Assembly (NCBI RefSeq): GCF_000499785.1
Contig: NZ_HG726020.1
Location: 870,388-934,387, forward strand
Reading direction: 5' to 3'
Source of the DNA: Bacteroides neonati
GTDB taxonomy: Bacteria; Bacteroidota; Bacteroidia; Bacteroidales; Bacteroidaceae
Length of the DNA stretch: 64,000 nt
Of the stretch, positions 1-6,548 are shown piece by piece. Position numbers and translations under genes: made by a program. The notes beneath the pieces are model-generated. The model did not search any database. It was not told the DNA's origin and worked only from the letters and a program-made list of their open reading frames with translations. The stretch's first letter is position 1. Each line of letters opens with the position of its first letter.

Positions 1-1001
1 CTTTCACAGGCTCCACGAGCATTGTAGAAGAGTACAATGTCTTTTTCAGAACTTTCATGGTCATTGGTTAAGATGCACCGATAGGTGTATTCACCATCAA
101 ATAGGTCCAATTGGTTGTCCTTACGCTTTTGCCTTTGAATAACAAGTCGGTAGTTTTCTTCTTGCAAAAAGGAAGTAAAAGGTATGGAGGTCACTTCATA
201 ATTCTCGAAGTTGATTTCTTCTTTTTTCCAATCTGTGATTTTCGTCATTTCTTCATACAGAGACTGACATTTGCCGGCTCGTATGTAGAACTTGTTGCAG
301 TAGCCATGTGTCATACGGATAATCTCTTCCGAATAAGAACCACAGTCCATCCGGCAACGGTCTATGAATATTCCCCTATCGGCCAAACGACGAAAAGTCC
401 GTTGGAGCGTATCCGCTTGACGAAAACGGACATTTGCGTTTGCGGCCCGATTTTCCACACCAACAATGTTACCACCAATAGTTGCCGTGCCGGGGAAATA
501 ACCACGTTTTTTCTTGTAAGAATACTGAGTGTCATACTTTTCTGTGGGAATAAACTGGTGGTCGAAGTCCAAGTTATAAAGCGTGTTTGGCTTGAGTTGT
601 TCTGTTTGAAGGAGCATATCGAGCATCAAACTATTAAGCTGTTCCGCCTTATTGAAAGCATAGCTTGCTCCTTTTTGGGAAGTATAGTGGATATCCAATT
701 CTGCGAGTTCTTTTATGCCTCTCAATAAAGTATCCGGACTGGGGATTTCAGTATCCGGGCGTAATTCAAGATGTTTGCCAAGGTGTTTGCCGATATCTTC
801 GATGTGGTCACCGCCGCAATAGTAGATCCAAAATAGGCTCGAAATAATTTCGCTATATTGGTAACCGGCGTAGGAAGAACGTAATCCTAAAGATTTATCG
901 ATCACGGAATTCAGTCCTAAACGAGAAAATTCATCCATTGCGTAAAATATACCCCCAAAAGGAGTGATATTATCTGATTTTATGGCTATTTTTGTTGTCA
1001 T
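1..1001 (-). CDS. IS1380-family DDE transposase, 5' part (333 codons)
   Basis: An open frame starts with ATG at 999-1001 and runs leftward without a stop to the window edge. It moves the element by cut-and-paste chemistry. The block LDFDHQFIPTEKYD (about residues 144-157), the following SYKKKRGYFPG, and RMDCGSYSEE (217-226) match the first and second acidic positions of the IS1380 group. YNARGACE at the very edge (326-333) probably carries the catalytic glutamate. About 100 or more C-terminal residues are missing only because the window ends. No frameshift is visible, so the gene may be functional. It is read in the same direction as the susC gene it interrupts. Confidence 0.88.
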   Translation of the reverse strand, partial: MTTKIAIKSDNITPFGGIFYAMDEFSRLGLNSVIDKSLGLRSSYAGYQYSEIISSLFWIYYCGGDHIEDIGKHLGKHLELRPDTEIPSPDTLLRGIKELAELDIHYTSQKGASYAFNKAEQLNSLMLDMLLQTEQLKPNTLYNLDFDHQFIPTEKYDTQYSYKKKRGYFPGTATIGGNIVGVENRAANANVRFRQADTLQRTFRRLADRGIFIDRCRMDCGSYSEEIIRMTHGYCNKFYIRAGKCQSLYEEMTKITDWKKEEINFENYEVTSIPFTSFLQEENYRLVIQRQKRKDNQLDLFDGEYTYRCILTNDHESSEKDIVLFYNARGACE

Positions 1002-1062
1002 ATGCACAAGTACCTTTATGGTTTGTTTGGTAGCACTAATTTAGGTGAATCTTGTGACATAA

Positions 1063-1100
1063 CCAAACCTTGAGGATGTTATTCATCCTCAAGTGTTTGG
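1063..1100. terminator. Subterminal hairpin of the insertion sequence
   Basis: CCAAAC plus CTTGAGGATG (1063-1078) pairs with CATCCTCAAG (1084-1093) and, after one unpaired base, GTTTGG (1095-1100). The loop is TTATT. The hairpin lies between the outer end and the transposase start. Many insertion sequences use such structures to block read-through from flanking promoters or to hide the ribosome site. The loop also supplies the TAA that ends the truncated susC frame. There is no strong T-tract, so an intrinsic-terminator role is inference. Confidence 0.5.
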
Positions 1101-1594
1101 ATTCTCTGAAAATAATATGACTGCGGATTTAAGGTTGAATAATTTCCATCAATATCGGAAATCACACCTGTATTCGAACCTTTAACTTTGATGTTTGCTC
1201 CAATAATAGGTGTCCCATCTGATGAATCTGTTACTACTCCAGATATGATTCGAGTTTTTTTCTGCTGGGAAACAGCTGGTTTATTGACTTTAATAATAAT
1301 TTCATGTTCTTTTACCACATAGTTCACATCACTTCCTTTAAAGATAACAGAAAGAACTTCATCGATTGTTCCTTTACAATCAATATCCTTCCTACTTGTA
1401 TCATCAATATCACTTGCCTTGAAGAAGAAAGTATAATCACTTGTATTCTCTATGATCTTAATGGCCTGTTTCATTGTAATCGACTGGCCTTTAACCGCTA
1501 TGGTTCCTTGAGCAGCACTTACCGCAATAGGAGCGAACAGCAGCATAACAATGGTATACCTGATATACCTACATTTTAGAAATAAGATTTTCAT
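1079..1594 (-). pseudogene. SusC/RagA-type TonB-dependent receptor, cut by an insertion sequence
   Basis: The ATG at 1592-1594 opens a signal peptide (MLLFAPIAVSA). It is followed by a secretin/TonB N-terminal (STN) domain at about residues 28-100 and the first 35 or so residues of a carboxypeptidase-regulatory-like domain (SGVVTDSSDGTPIIGANIKV). Such receptors are normally 1000-1150 residues with a 22-strand barrel. Here the frame leaves the family after GNYS (residue 153) and ends 18 residues later in insertion-sequence DNA. The STN domain is the part that signals to a FecR-like anti-sigma factor, which is encoded just upstream. Without plug and barrel the product cannot import a ligand. 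The rest of the gene and a susD partner should lie left of the window. Confidence 0.88.
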
Positions 1595-1671
1595 GTTTTT
1601 TGTTGAATTAATAAAAGGTTAATTATCAAATTACAAAGGCTGTATTTTGACTGAAATTTAATCTACAAAAT

Positions 1672-1686
1672 AGTTCTGTGAGAACT
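1672..1686 (+). repeat. Inverton-like 15-bp site, susC-proximal copy
   Basis: AGTTCTGTGAGAACT lies 78 bp upstream of the susC start. It is nearly palindromic (arms AGTTCT/AGAACT, centre GTG). A copy in exactly inverted orientation lies at 1812-1826. The pattern AGT-YYY-N4-G-D-ACT fits, as I remember it, the motif reported for the Tsr0667 recombinase sites that flip promoters of susC/susD genes in Bacteroides fragilis. It could instead be a dimeric regulator's operator. Confidence 0.5.
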
Positions 1687-1811
1687 TATTATTTTTCATT
1701 AATAATATTCTACATAACAGTTATATTTTATCTAAGTTTTATTCATCTTTTCAAGTTTTAGTATTAGTTAATAAGTTAATTTACAAATATTTAAACATCA
1801 GCCAAGTGCTA

Positions 1812-1826
1812 AGTTCTCACAGAACT
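1812..1826 (-). repeat. Inverton-like 15-bp site, fecR-proximal copy
   Basis: AGTTCTCACAGAACT is the exact reverse complement of the site at 1672-1686. Locally the dyad extends to nine base pairs per arm (CTAAGTTCT / AGAACTTAG, 1809-1829). The two sites bracket about 125 bp of AT-rich DNA that should contain the susC promoter. No full TAnnTTTG was found inside in either orientation; the nearest match is AATATTTG on the minus strand (1784-1791), so the on/off state cannot be read. Confidence 0.5.
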
Positions 1827-1863
1827 TAGCAGAAAAAATTAACAAATTTTTCATTGATTAATT

Positions 1864-2811
1864 TTAATACAATGTAACATATTTATTCGACTTTTTCCGT
1901 TTCAGATCAAACGTGAAGCAAACCTTATCCAAAATATCTTCTAAAGGCTCCCCCTTGCGAATAACACCCGAGAACTTTGATTTCTCATAGTCTGTATTTT
2001 TCAATACAATATCAATTTTATAAGTCCGATTTAAGAAGCTAATCAACTCCCCTAACGGCTTATCTACAAATCGATATTCTGAGCTCCGCCAATCGTATTC
2101 TACCGCATCTACATGGGTAAGCATCACATTCTTATTAACAGCATCATAAACGATCCGATCGGAGGGCTTCATTTCGACTGCTGTTTCTGATTCGGGGGGG
2201 GTGAATGCAACCTTACCACTGAATAAGATCACTTCAGCCTTCTTTTGCTCGGATTTAATAGTGAAAACAGTCCCTTTTACCTCCACACACGAACCATTAA
2301 AATAAACTCGGAAAGGCGAAGAAGGCATCTTAACGACATCGAAAAAAGCCTCACCATCAAGTAGCACTCGTCTGTCTTCGCGAAAATCTTTTTTATAGCG
2401 CAATGTCGTACCGGCATTCACCCAAACGGTTGAACTATCGGGAAGCACTAACGCCATTTTACTATCCAGAGGTGCCGTTACCGTCATATATGAGTCGGTC
2501 ATAACATTGGCAATCCATAAACCAACCAATAATATGGCCACTGCAGCAGCAGTAGCAGTGCCCAATCGGATGAGACGGGTTTTATTTGTCGGTTTGGTGA
2601 TTGCAGGGGCATTTTTCTCCCAGCAAACAGTGGTTATGTTTTTCCAGATTACACTCGAATCGACCTTCTCCAAGATATGTTTATCGGTCTTTTCCTCCCA
2701 CTGACGAGATAAAAGTTCTTTCATCGGCTGTTGCTCTGAAAGGTGAATCTTCTCGGAAGAATTAAGTCCCCGAACCAACATTTTCTTAATAAGTGCTGCT
2801 ATATTATCCAT
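1864..2811 (-). CDS. FecR-family anti-sigma factor
   Basis: A 315-residue single-pass inner-membrane protein. The cytoplasmic N-terminal part (1-85) would bind an ECF sigma factor. A transmembrane segment at about 86-104 (AAAVAILLVGLWIANV) leads to a periplasmic FecR domain (about 112-205, with LDGEAFFDV and VKGTVF) and a C-terminal DUF4974-type domain (about 250-315, with PLGELISFLNRTY). In this family the periplasmic part receives the signal from the STN domain of a SusC-type receptor, here the broken gene just downstream. The length is normal and no damage is visible. With the receptor lost, its signal input is probably gone. Confidence 0.93.
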   Translation of the reverse strand: MDNIAALIKKMLVRGLNSSEKIHLSEQQPMKELLSRQWEEKTDKHILEKVDSSVIWKNITTVCWEKNAPAITKPTNKTRLIRLGTATAAAVAILLVGLWIANVMTDSYMTVTAPLDSKMALVLPDSSTVWVNAGTTLRYKKDFREDRRVLLDGEAFFDVVKMPSSPFRVYFNGSCVEVKGTVFTIKSEQKKAEVILFSGKVAFTPPESETAVEMKPSDRIVYDAVNKNVMLTHVDAVEYDWRSSEYRFVDKPLGELISFLNRTYKIDIVLKNTDYEKSKFSGVIRKGEPLEDILDKVCFTFDLKRKKSNKYVTLY

Positions 2812-2942
2812 CTTTTCGATATTTCATTTGGGTTGTATATAGTAAATACAAATCAAAGCATACCTCCCCCCCTCCCGATTCTCATTTTTTTTAATAAAAA
2901 CAATAATTTCATCAAAGACTAATCGATATCAAATTATTTCCT

Positions 2943-2950
2943 TATTTTTG
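2943..2950 (+). promoter_or_regulatory. Promoter -7 element for the ECF sigma gene
   Basis: TATTTTTG fits the Bacteroides -7 consensus TAnnTTTG and lies 47 bp ahead of the sigma-factor start codon. No clear -33 TTTG is present at the usual spacing. Confidence 0.5.
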
Positions 2951-2997
2951 CGCAGACAATTTGTAGTAAAAAGCACATAACACTTGAGTAAATCTAA

Positions 2998-3561
2998 ATG
3001 GAAGAGAAAGCGATCATAGTGCAGTTAAAAGAAGGAAATCACCAGGCATTCGAGTGGATATACACAACCTATTGGAGCCAAGTGTACAATTTTTGCCGCC
3101 TATACATCAACTCTATTGAAGATACGAAAGAGATCGTTCAACAGGTTTTCGTGAAAATATGGGAAACGCGTGCGTTTATTAAAGAAGAGGAAAATTTTAA
3201 GGGATTTCTGTTTATTATTACCCGAAACATCATTTTCAACCAATCAAAGAAAAAGTTTAATGAAGACTTTTATAAATTGTCCGTACTAAATGCATATAGC
3301 TCGTCGGATATACAAACTGAGCATGGTATAGAAGAGGAGATAGAAGTAGCGCAACTAAGCGAGTACATCAACCAACTAATCGACAGCCTACCACCGAGGC
3401 AAAAAGAAGTCTTTCTACTAAGCCGAAAATCGCATCTTAGCTATAAAGAAATTTCGACCCGTCTAAATATTAGTGAGAAGACGGTAGAACACTACATTTC
3501 CAAAGCTATAAAATACCTGCGACAGAACATACAACTGATGCTGATTTTTCTTGCTTGCTGA
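2998..3561 (+). CDS. ECF RNA polymerase sigma factor
   Basis: A 187-residue sigma-70 family protein with region 2 at about residues 10-75 (WIYTTYWSQVYNFC, DTKEIVQQVFVKIWE) and region 4 at about 120-178 (LPPRQKEVFLLSR, followed by the helix-turn-helix YKEISTRLNISEKTVEHYISKA). It should direct polymerase to the promoter of the neighbouring SusC system when released by the FecR-like partner. It is transcribed away from the fecR gene rather than in the usual sigma-fecR-susC series, and about 185 bp separate their starts. The unusual orientation may reflect local rearrangement or an independent promoter. Confidence 0.93.
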   Translation: MEEKAIIVQLKEGNHQAFEWIYTTYWSQVYNFCRLYINSIEDTKEIVQQVFVKIWETRAFIKEEENFKGFLFIITRNIIFNQSKKKFNEDFYKLSVLNAYSSSDIQTEHGIEEEIEVAQLSEYINQLIDSLPPRQKEVFLLSRKSHLSYKEISTRLNISEKTVEHYISKAIKYLRQNIQLMLIFLAC

Positions 3562-3599
3562 AAATGGAATTTAACAATGTTAATAATTTCAATCACTGC

Positions 3600-3716
3600 A
3601 CCCCTTCTCTTACACAAAAGTATATAGTTTTGATACCAAAAAGTACGTATTGATAGGGATCAAAACTACCTATTTAACACACTCTTAAAATAGTTCTTTT
3701 TCAAGCCAAGAAAAGC
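3600..3716 (+). repeat. Dispersed intergenic repeat, copy 1
   Basis: The landmarks are, in order: CTTACACAAAAGTATATA, a hairpin with 9-bp arms AGTTTTGAT / ATCAAAACT around the core AAAAAGTACGTATT, then TATTTAACACACTCTTAAAA and CCAAGAAAAG. The same landmarks occur in the same order in the reverse complement of 32465-32585, and the second half recurs at 61091-61200. The element has no coding frame. Its nature is unknown; a small non-autonomous element or a processed RNA structure are possibilities. Confidence 0.6.
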
Positions 3717-3966
3717 TTTTATATAGATATATTAAAAAAGGAAATATACTACTGATATACAATTACTTGAAAGCATTCTATTGATACTCCCAAAGGCTCA
3801 TCTTTTCTTCTTTCTTTCATGTGATTCTTCACCCCAATAGAACGATACTTATCTATTTCTTAACTTCACTCCCCCAGAAAACAGTTATCCGGGCATCTTA
3901 AATGCTTTTCATTCGGCTATATACAGCTTTCTCAAAAGTACTGAAATACCTTATACTATTTACAGC

Positions 3967-4002
3967 AAAAAGCCACCATCCGCTAAACGAATGGTGGCTT
4001 TT
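3967..4002. terminator. Intrinsic terminator, bidirectional
   Basis: AAAAAGCCACCATCCG and CGAATGGTGGCTTTT form a stem of about 15 bp with one mismatch and the loop CTAAA. A/T tracts flank both sides. It lies 20 bp beyond the stop of the leftward operon that ends at 4023 and would also stop rightward transcription. Confidence 0.8.
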
Positions 4003-4022
4003 ATCTTTTCATTTCTTATTCT

Positions 4023-4484
4023 TTATTTGCGAGGACGTGCTCCGTCGTGCTTCCGGTTTACTCCTTTAAGCAGCTCACGGTGAAAATGCATCTCGGCACG
4101 CTGAACCATATAAATCTTCTTACTGGACAATATCTTTTTGAACTTCTCAAAATAAGACTTCTCCAACTGATCCGAAGCAATACGGGTATCATACACTTTC
4201 TCCAGAATCTTATTGTATTCGGCTTCCGTTGTATCTTCGTTTCTACCTTTACGAATCAGGCTCCAGGCCTCATCGTTGAGTTGCTTCTTTTGGTCTTGAA
4301 GTTCAAAATATATGGGAAAGAATTTGGCTGCCTCTTCCTTTGTTAGCGCTGCTTTCTCTGTAATGAATGCTTGTTGTTTGGCTCTAAATTCCTCGGGGGA
4401 TAGTCGTTGATCGCATCGTTCAACTGCATGTAGCAACGGTAAGAAGCTCACAACCATTAATAACAGAATAATTACCTTTTTCAT
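4023..4484 (-). CDS. Small exported helical protein, Spy/CpxP-like
   Basis: A 153-residue protein with a signal peptide (MKKVIILLLMVVSFLPLLHA) and a highly charged, all-helical mature part rich in Lys, Glu and Gln (LSPEEFRAKQQAFITEKAAL, KFFPIYFELQDQKKQL). The pattern recalls periplasmic Spy/CpxP-type chaperones or metal-sensor proteins, but I see no diagnostic LTxxQ motif. It is the last gene of an operon with a membrane protein and an ECF sigma factor, so a role in an envelope-stress response is likely by context. The product name is inference; export and operon membership are well supported. Confidence 0.75.
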   Translation of the reverse strand: MKKVIILLLMVVSFLPLLHAVERCDQRLSPEEFRAKQQAFITEKAALTKEEAAKFFPIYFELQDQKKQLNDEAWSLIRKGRNEDTTEAEYNKILEKVYDTRIASDQLEKSYFEKFKKILSSKKIYMVQRAEMHFHRELLKGVNRKHDGARPRK

Positions 4485-4510
4485 TTTTCTACAATCAATT
4501 AATATTTTAC

Positions 4511-4888
4511 TTATTCGTCGCCTGCGTCGCTGAGATAAACATACAATGAATAATCATCCATCATCGAAGCATCGAGTGCCGTATTGATATATTGGTCAGA
4601 CACATTGGTCGTATCAGTTACTTCGGAGGCGATGACTGAATCAGTATCTGCTTGGCGATTGGCGGTTGCCACACGAATAATCAATGCAGCTCCAATAAAC
4701 ATTGCCGCCATGTATGCCCAAGGCTTCACTTTATCCCAAAGAGTCACTTTATGTGTCTCAAAAGTTGCCTTTTCGCGTTCGGGAAGTTTATTCATAACCT
4801 CTGAAGTCAGATTATCGAAATAACCTTCGGGTACTTTAAAGGAATTTCCTGCTCCCGCTTTTCGCAATATGTTATCGTCTTCTTTCAT
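4511..4888 (-). CDS. Small membrane protein, probable anti-sigma partner
   Basis: 125 residues when started at the ATG at 4886-4888, which follows GAGGAGAAG at good spacing; an ATG ten codons upstream is less likely. The N-terminal half is cytoplasmic (FKVPEGYFDNLTSEVMNKLP), with one transmembrane helix at about residues 58-75 (WAYMAAMFIGAALIIRV) and a short acidic periplasmic tail. It follows the ECF sigma gene by 47 bp and precedes the Spy-like gene, which is the arrangement of an anti-sigma factor. No known anti-sigma domain is recognisable, so the role rests on position and topology. Confidence 0.75.
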   Translation of the reverse strand: MKEDDNILRKAGAGNSFKVPEGYFDNLTSEVMNKLPEREKATFETHKVTLWDKVKPWAYMAAMFIGAALIIRVATANRQADTDSVIASEVTDTTNVSDQYINTALDASMMDDYSLYVYLSDAGDE

Positions 4889-4935
4889 ATTTCTTCTCCT
4901 CTCTTTGTTCTTAGACATTTAATGATAGAAAAGGT

Positions 4936-5487
4936 TTAATCGATTGATTCTAAAAACTTCTCTATTTTCTTCACAGCATGATGATAAGAGGCCTTAAGTG
5001 CTCCTACCGAAGTATTGAGTATCTCGGACATCTCTTCATATTTCATTTCCTGGTAATATTTCAAGTTGAATACCATACGCTGTTTTTCGGGCAGTGTAAG
5101 CAATGCCTTCTGCAAAGCCAGTTGAATCTGATCGCCCGAGAAGTAAGTGTCGCTCTCGAGTTTGTCGATCACGGTTGCTTCGGGAGCATCCATAGCCAGT
5201 GTATTTGTTGCCCGTTGTTTATTCAAGAATGTAATACACTCATTCATGGCAATACGATAGAGCCAGGTAGATATCTTAGATTCTGCCCGAAAGTAATCGA
5301 TATTGGTCCATGCTTTGATAAATGTATTCTGAAGAAGGTCGTTGGCGTCATCGTGCGAAAGCACCATCCGACGGATTTGCCAGTATAGTTGCTCGCTATA
5401 TTGTGCAACAATCCTTTCAAATCCTTTTCGCAGTGTGTCTTCTTCTTGCAAAAGTGCCAGAACCTCGCGTTCATTATATGGATTCAT
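4936..5487 (-). CDS. ECF RNA polymerase sigma factor (RpoE-like)
   Basis: 183 residues with region 2 at about 22-90 (IVAQYSEQLYWQIRRMV, DDANDLLQNTFIKAWTN, STWLYRIAMNECITFLN) and region 4 at about 125-180 (LPEKQRMVFNLKYYQEMKYEEM, then a helix-turn-helix with SVGALKASYHHAVKKI). It heads a three-gene leftward operon with a membrane protein and an exported helical protein. A good Bacteroides promoter lies 25 bp upstream. The group is most like RpoE/SigW sigma factors acting on envelope stress; the target genes are not evident in the window. Confidence 0.94.
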   Translation of the reverse strand: MNPYNEREVLALLQEEDTLRKGFERIVAQYSEQLYWQIRRMVLSHDDANDLLQNTFIKAWTNIDYFRAESKISTWLYRIAMNECITFLNKQRATNTLAMDAPEATVIDKLESDTYFSGDQIQLALQKALLTLPEKQRMVFNLKYYQEMKYEEMSEILNTSVGALKASYHHAVKKIEKFLESID

Positions 5488-5512
5488 AAATTCATTCGTA
5501 TATTATTCTGTA

Positions 5513-5544
5513 CAAATATAATGCGTTCTACGCTATTATACAAA
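5513..5544 (-). promoter_or_regulatory. Promoter of the sigma / anti-sigma operon
   Basis: On the minus strand TTTG (5541-5544), a 20-bp spacer and TATATTTG (5513-5520) match the Bacteroides consensus exactly. Transcription would begin about 20 bp ahead of the sigma start codon. Confidence 0.75.
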
Positions 5545-5562
5545 CTTTGCTCCTGAAAGTTC

Positions 5563-6477
5563 TCAGAGACTGATACATAGGTTTTCATGGGCTAGAATGG
5601 TCGGTTCGAAAACGGCTTTGGCTTCTTCGAGCAATACTTGCTCATCCTCGTAGCGAGCCGAAAAGTGTCCGATTACCAATTGCTTAACATCTGCATCGAG
5701 AGCTATTTGTGCTGCTTGCCGGGCAGTACTATGACATGTTTCCTGAGCACGAGCCAATTCGCTTTCGGCAAAAGTCGCTTCGTGAAACAAAAGATCGACC
5801 CCACTTATTTGCGGCACTATTTGTTTGCGGTAGATTGTATCGGAGCAGTATGCATAACGCCGGGGGGGAGCTGCCGGATAGGTGAGCACATTATTGGCTA
5901 TCACCTCGCCTTCGGGGGTTGTGTAGTCGCAACCGTTCTTGATCCGGTTCAATTCGTACACAGGTACCTGATAGTAATCAATTTGATCGCGAATGATGTG
6001 ATTGGGTCCTTGCTTCTCTGAAAAAAGGAAACCACAACAAGGTATGCGATGCTTCAAGGGAATGGTGGTGACGGTCAGCGAACGATCTTCGTAAACAAGA
6101 GTCGGCTGCTTTGTCTCGAATTCATGAAAGATGACCTGATACTTCAGCGTTTTACAAAAGAAGGCGAGCATCGGGGCAAGCAGCTCTTCAAGACCCTTGG
6201 GTGAGTGTATATGCAGTTCGGCCGTGCGCCCCAATAGCCCGAAGGTAGAGATAAGTCCGGGCAAACCAAAACAGTGATCGCCGTGAAGATGCGAGATAAA
6301 GATGTGATTCAGTCGAGAGAACTTCAGCTTTGATCTGCGAAGTTGCATCTGTGCTCCCTCGCCACAATCGATCATAAAAAGTTTATCGCGCATGTTCACC
6401 ACTTGCGAAGTGGCAAAGTGGCGTGTGGTAGGCAATGCAGAACCACAGCCCAGGATATGTAATTCGAATTTCTCCAT
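5563..6477 (-). CDS. rnz: Ribonuclease Z (tRNA 3'-endonuclease)
   Basis: 304 residues, the usual length of short-form RNase Z. This zinc-dependent metallo-beta-lactamase-fold enzyme removes 3' trailers from pre-tRNA. The metal-binding motif HLHGDH is at residues 63-68, with further family blocks ILGCGSALPTTRH at the N-terminus, SDTIY in the middle, FHEATF, and GHFSARY near the C-terminus. It lies downstream of rpsA on the same strand but behind a terminator and a promoter of its own. Confidence 0.96.
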   Translation of the reverse strand: MEKFELHILGCGSALPTTRHFATSQVVNMRDKLFMIDCGEGAQMQLRRSKLKFSRLNHIFISHLHGDHCFGLPGLISTFGLLGRTAELHIHSPKGLEELLAPMLAFFCKTLKYQVIFHEFETKQPTLVYEDRSLTVTTIPLKHRIPCCGFLFSEKQGPNHIIRDQIDYYQVPVYELNRIKNGCDYTTPEGEVIANNVLTYPAAPPRRYAYCSDTIYRKQIVPQISGVDLLFHEATFAESELARAQETCHSTARQAAQIALDADVKQLVIGHFSARYEDEQVLLEEAKAVFEPTILAHENLCISL

Positions 6478-6485
6478 AACAGACG

Positions 6486-6493
6486 CAAAGATA
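6486..6493 (-). promoter_or_regulatory. rnz promoter -7 element
   Basis: TATCTTTG on the minus strand ends only 8 bp before the rnz ATG (6475-6477). If used, transcription would start within about three bases of the start codon, giving a leaderless or nearly leaderless mRNA. It abuts the T-tract of the rpsA terminator. Confidence 0.55.
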
Positions 6494-6526
6494 AAGAAAA
6501 AAGGGTATCCGTTGCCAGATACCCTT
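6494..6526 (-). terminator. rpsA intrinsic terminator
   Basis: The stem AAGGGTATC (6501-6509) / GATACCCTT (6518-6526) has loop CGTTGCCA and is followed on the minus strand by a T-rich run (6494-6500). It lies 23 bp past the rpsA stop codon. Confidence 0.85.
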
Positions 6527-6548
6527 CTTTTATATAGAAATAATAAGA

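Larger units (their letters stand above)
1..1134 (-). mobile_element. IS1380-type insertion sequence, one end only (runs off left edge)
   Basis: The element contains the 5' part of a DDE transposase gene, a subterminal hairpin and one outer end. I place the outer end at about 1134 because the interrupted susC frame is coherent through the codons for GNYS (1136-1147) and then reads 18 unrelated residues to a stop. Read inward, the end begins CCTTAAATCCGCAG. The family assignment rests on the transposase. The other terminal repeat and the target-site duplication are outside the window, so the exact boundary could be off by a few bases. Confidence 0.8.
3562..4022. other. Gene-free stretch between two sigma-factor modules
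   Basis: These 461 bp are AT-rich and hold no credible reading frame. Their left third is a dispersed hairpin-bearing repeat (3600-3716) shared with two other intergenic regions of the window. Their right end is a strong bidirectional terminator (3967-4002). I see nothing else. Confidence 0.6.

Noticed and set aside
111..728. A 205-codon open frame on the plus strand
   Set aside because: It is antisense to the IS1380-type transposase, whose frame has clear family motifs; the plus-strand frame has none.
3562..4022. CRISPR array from repeated AGTACGTATT motifs
   Set aside because: The motif recurs in distant intergenic regions, not at regular spacing, and no cas genes are present.
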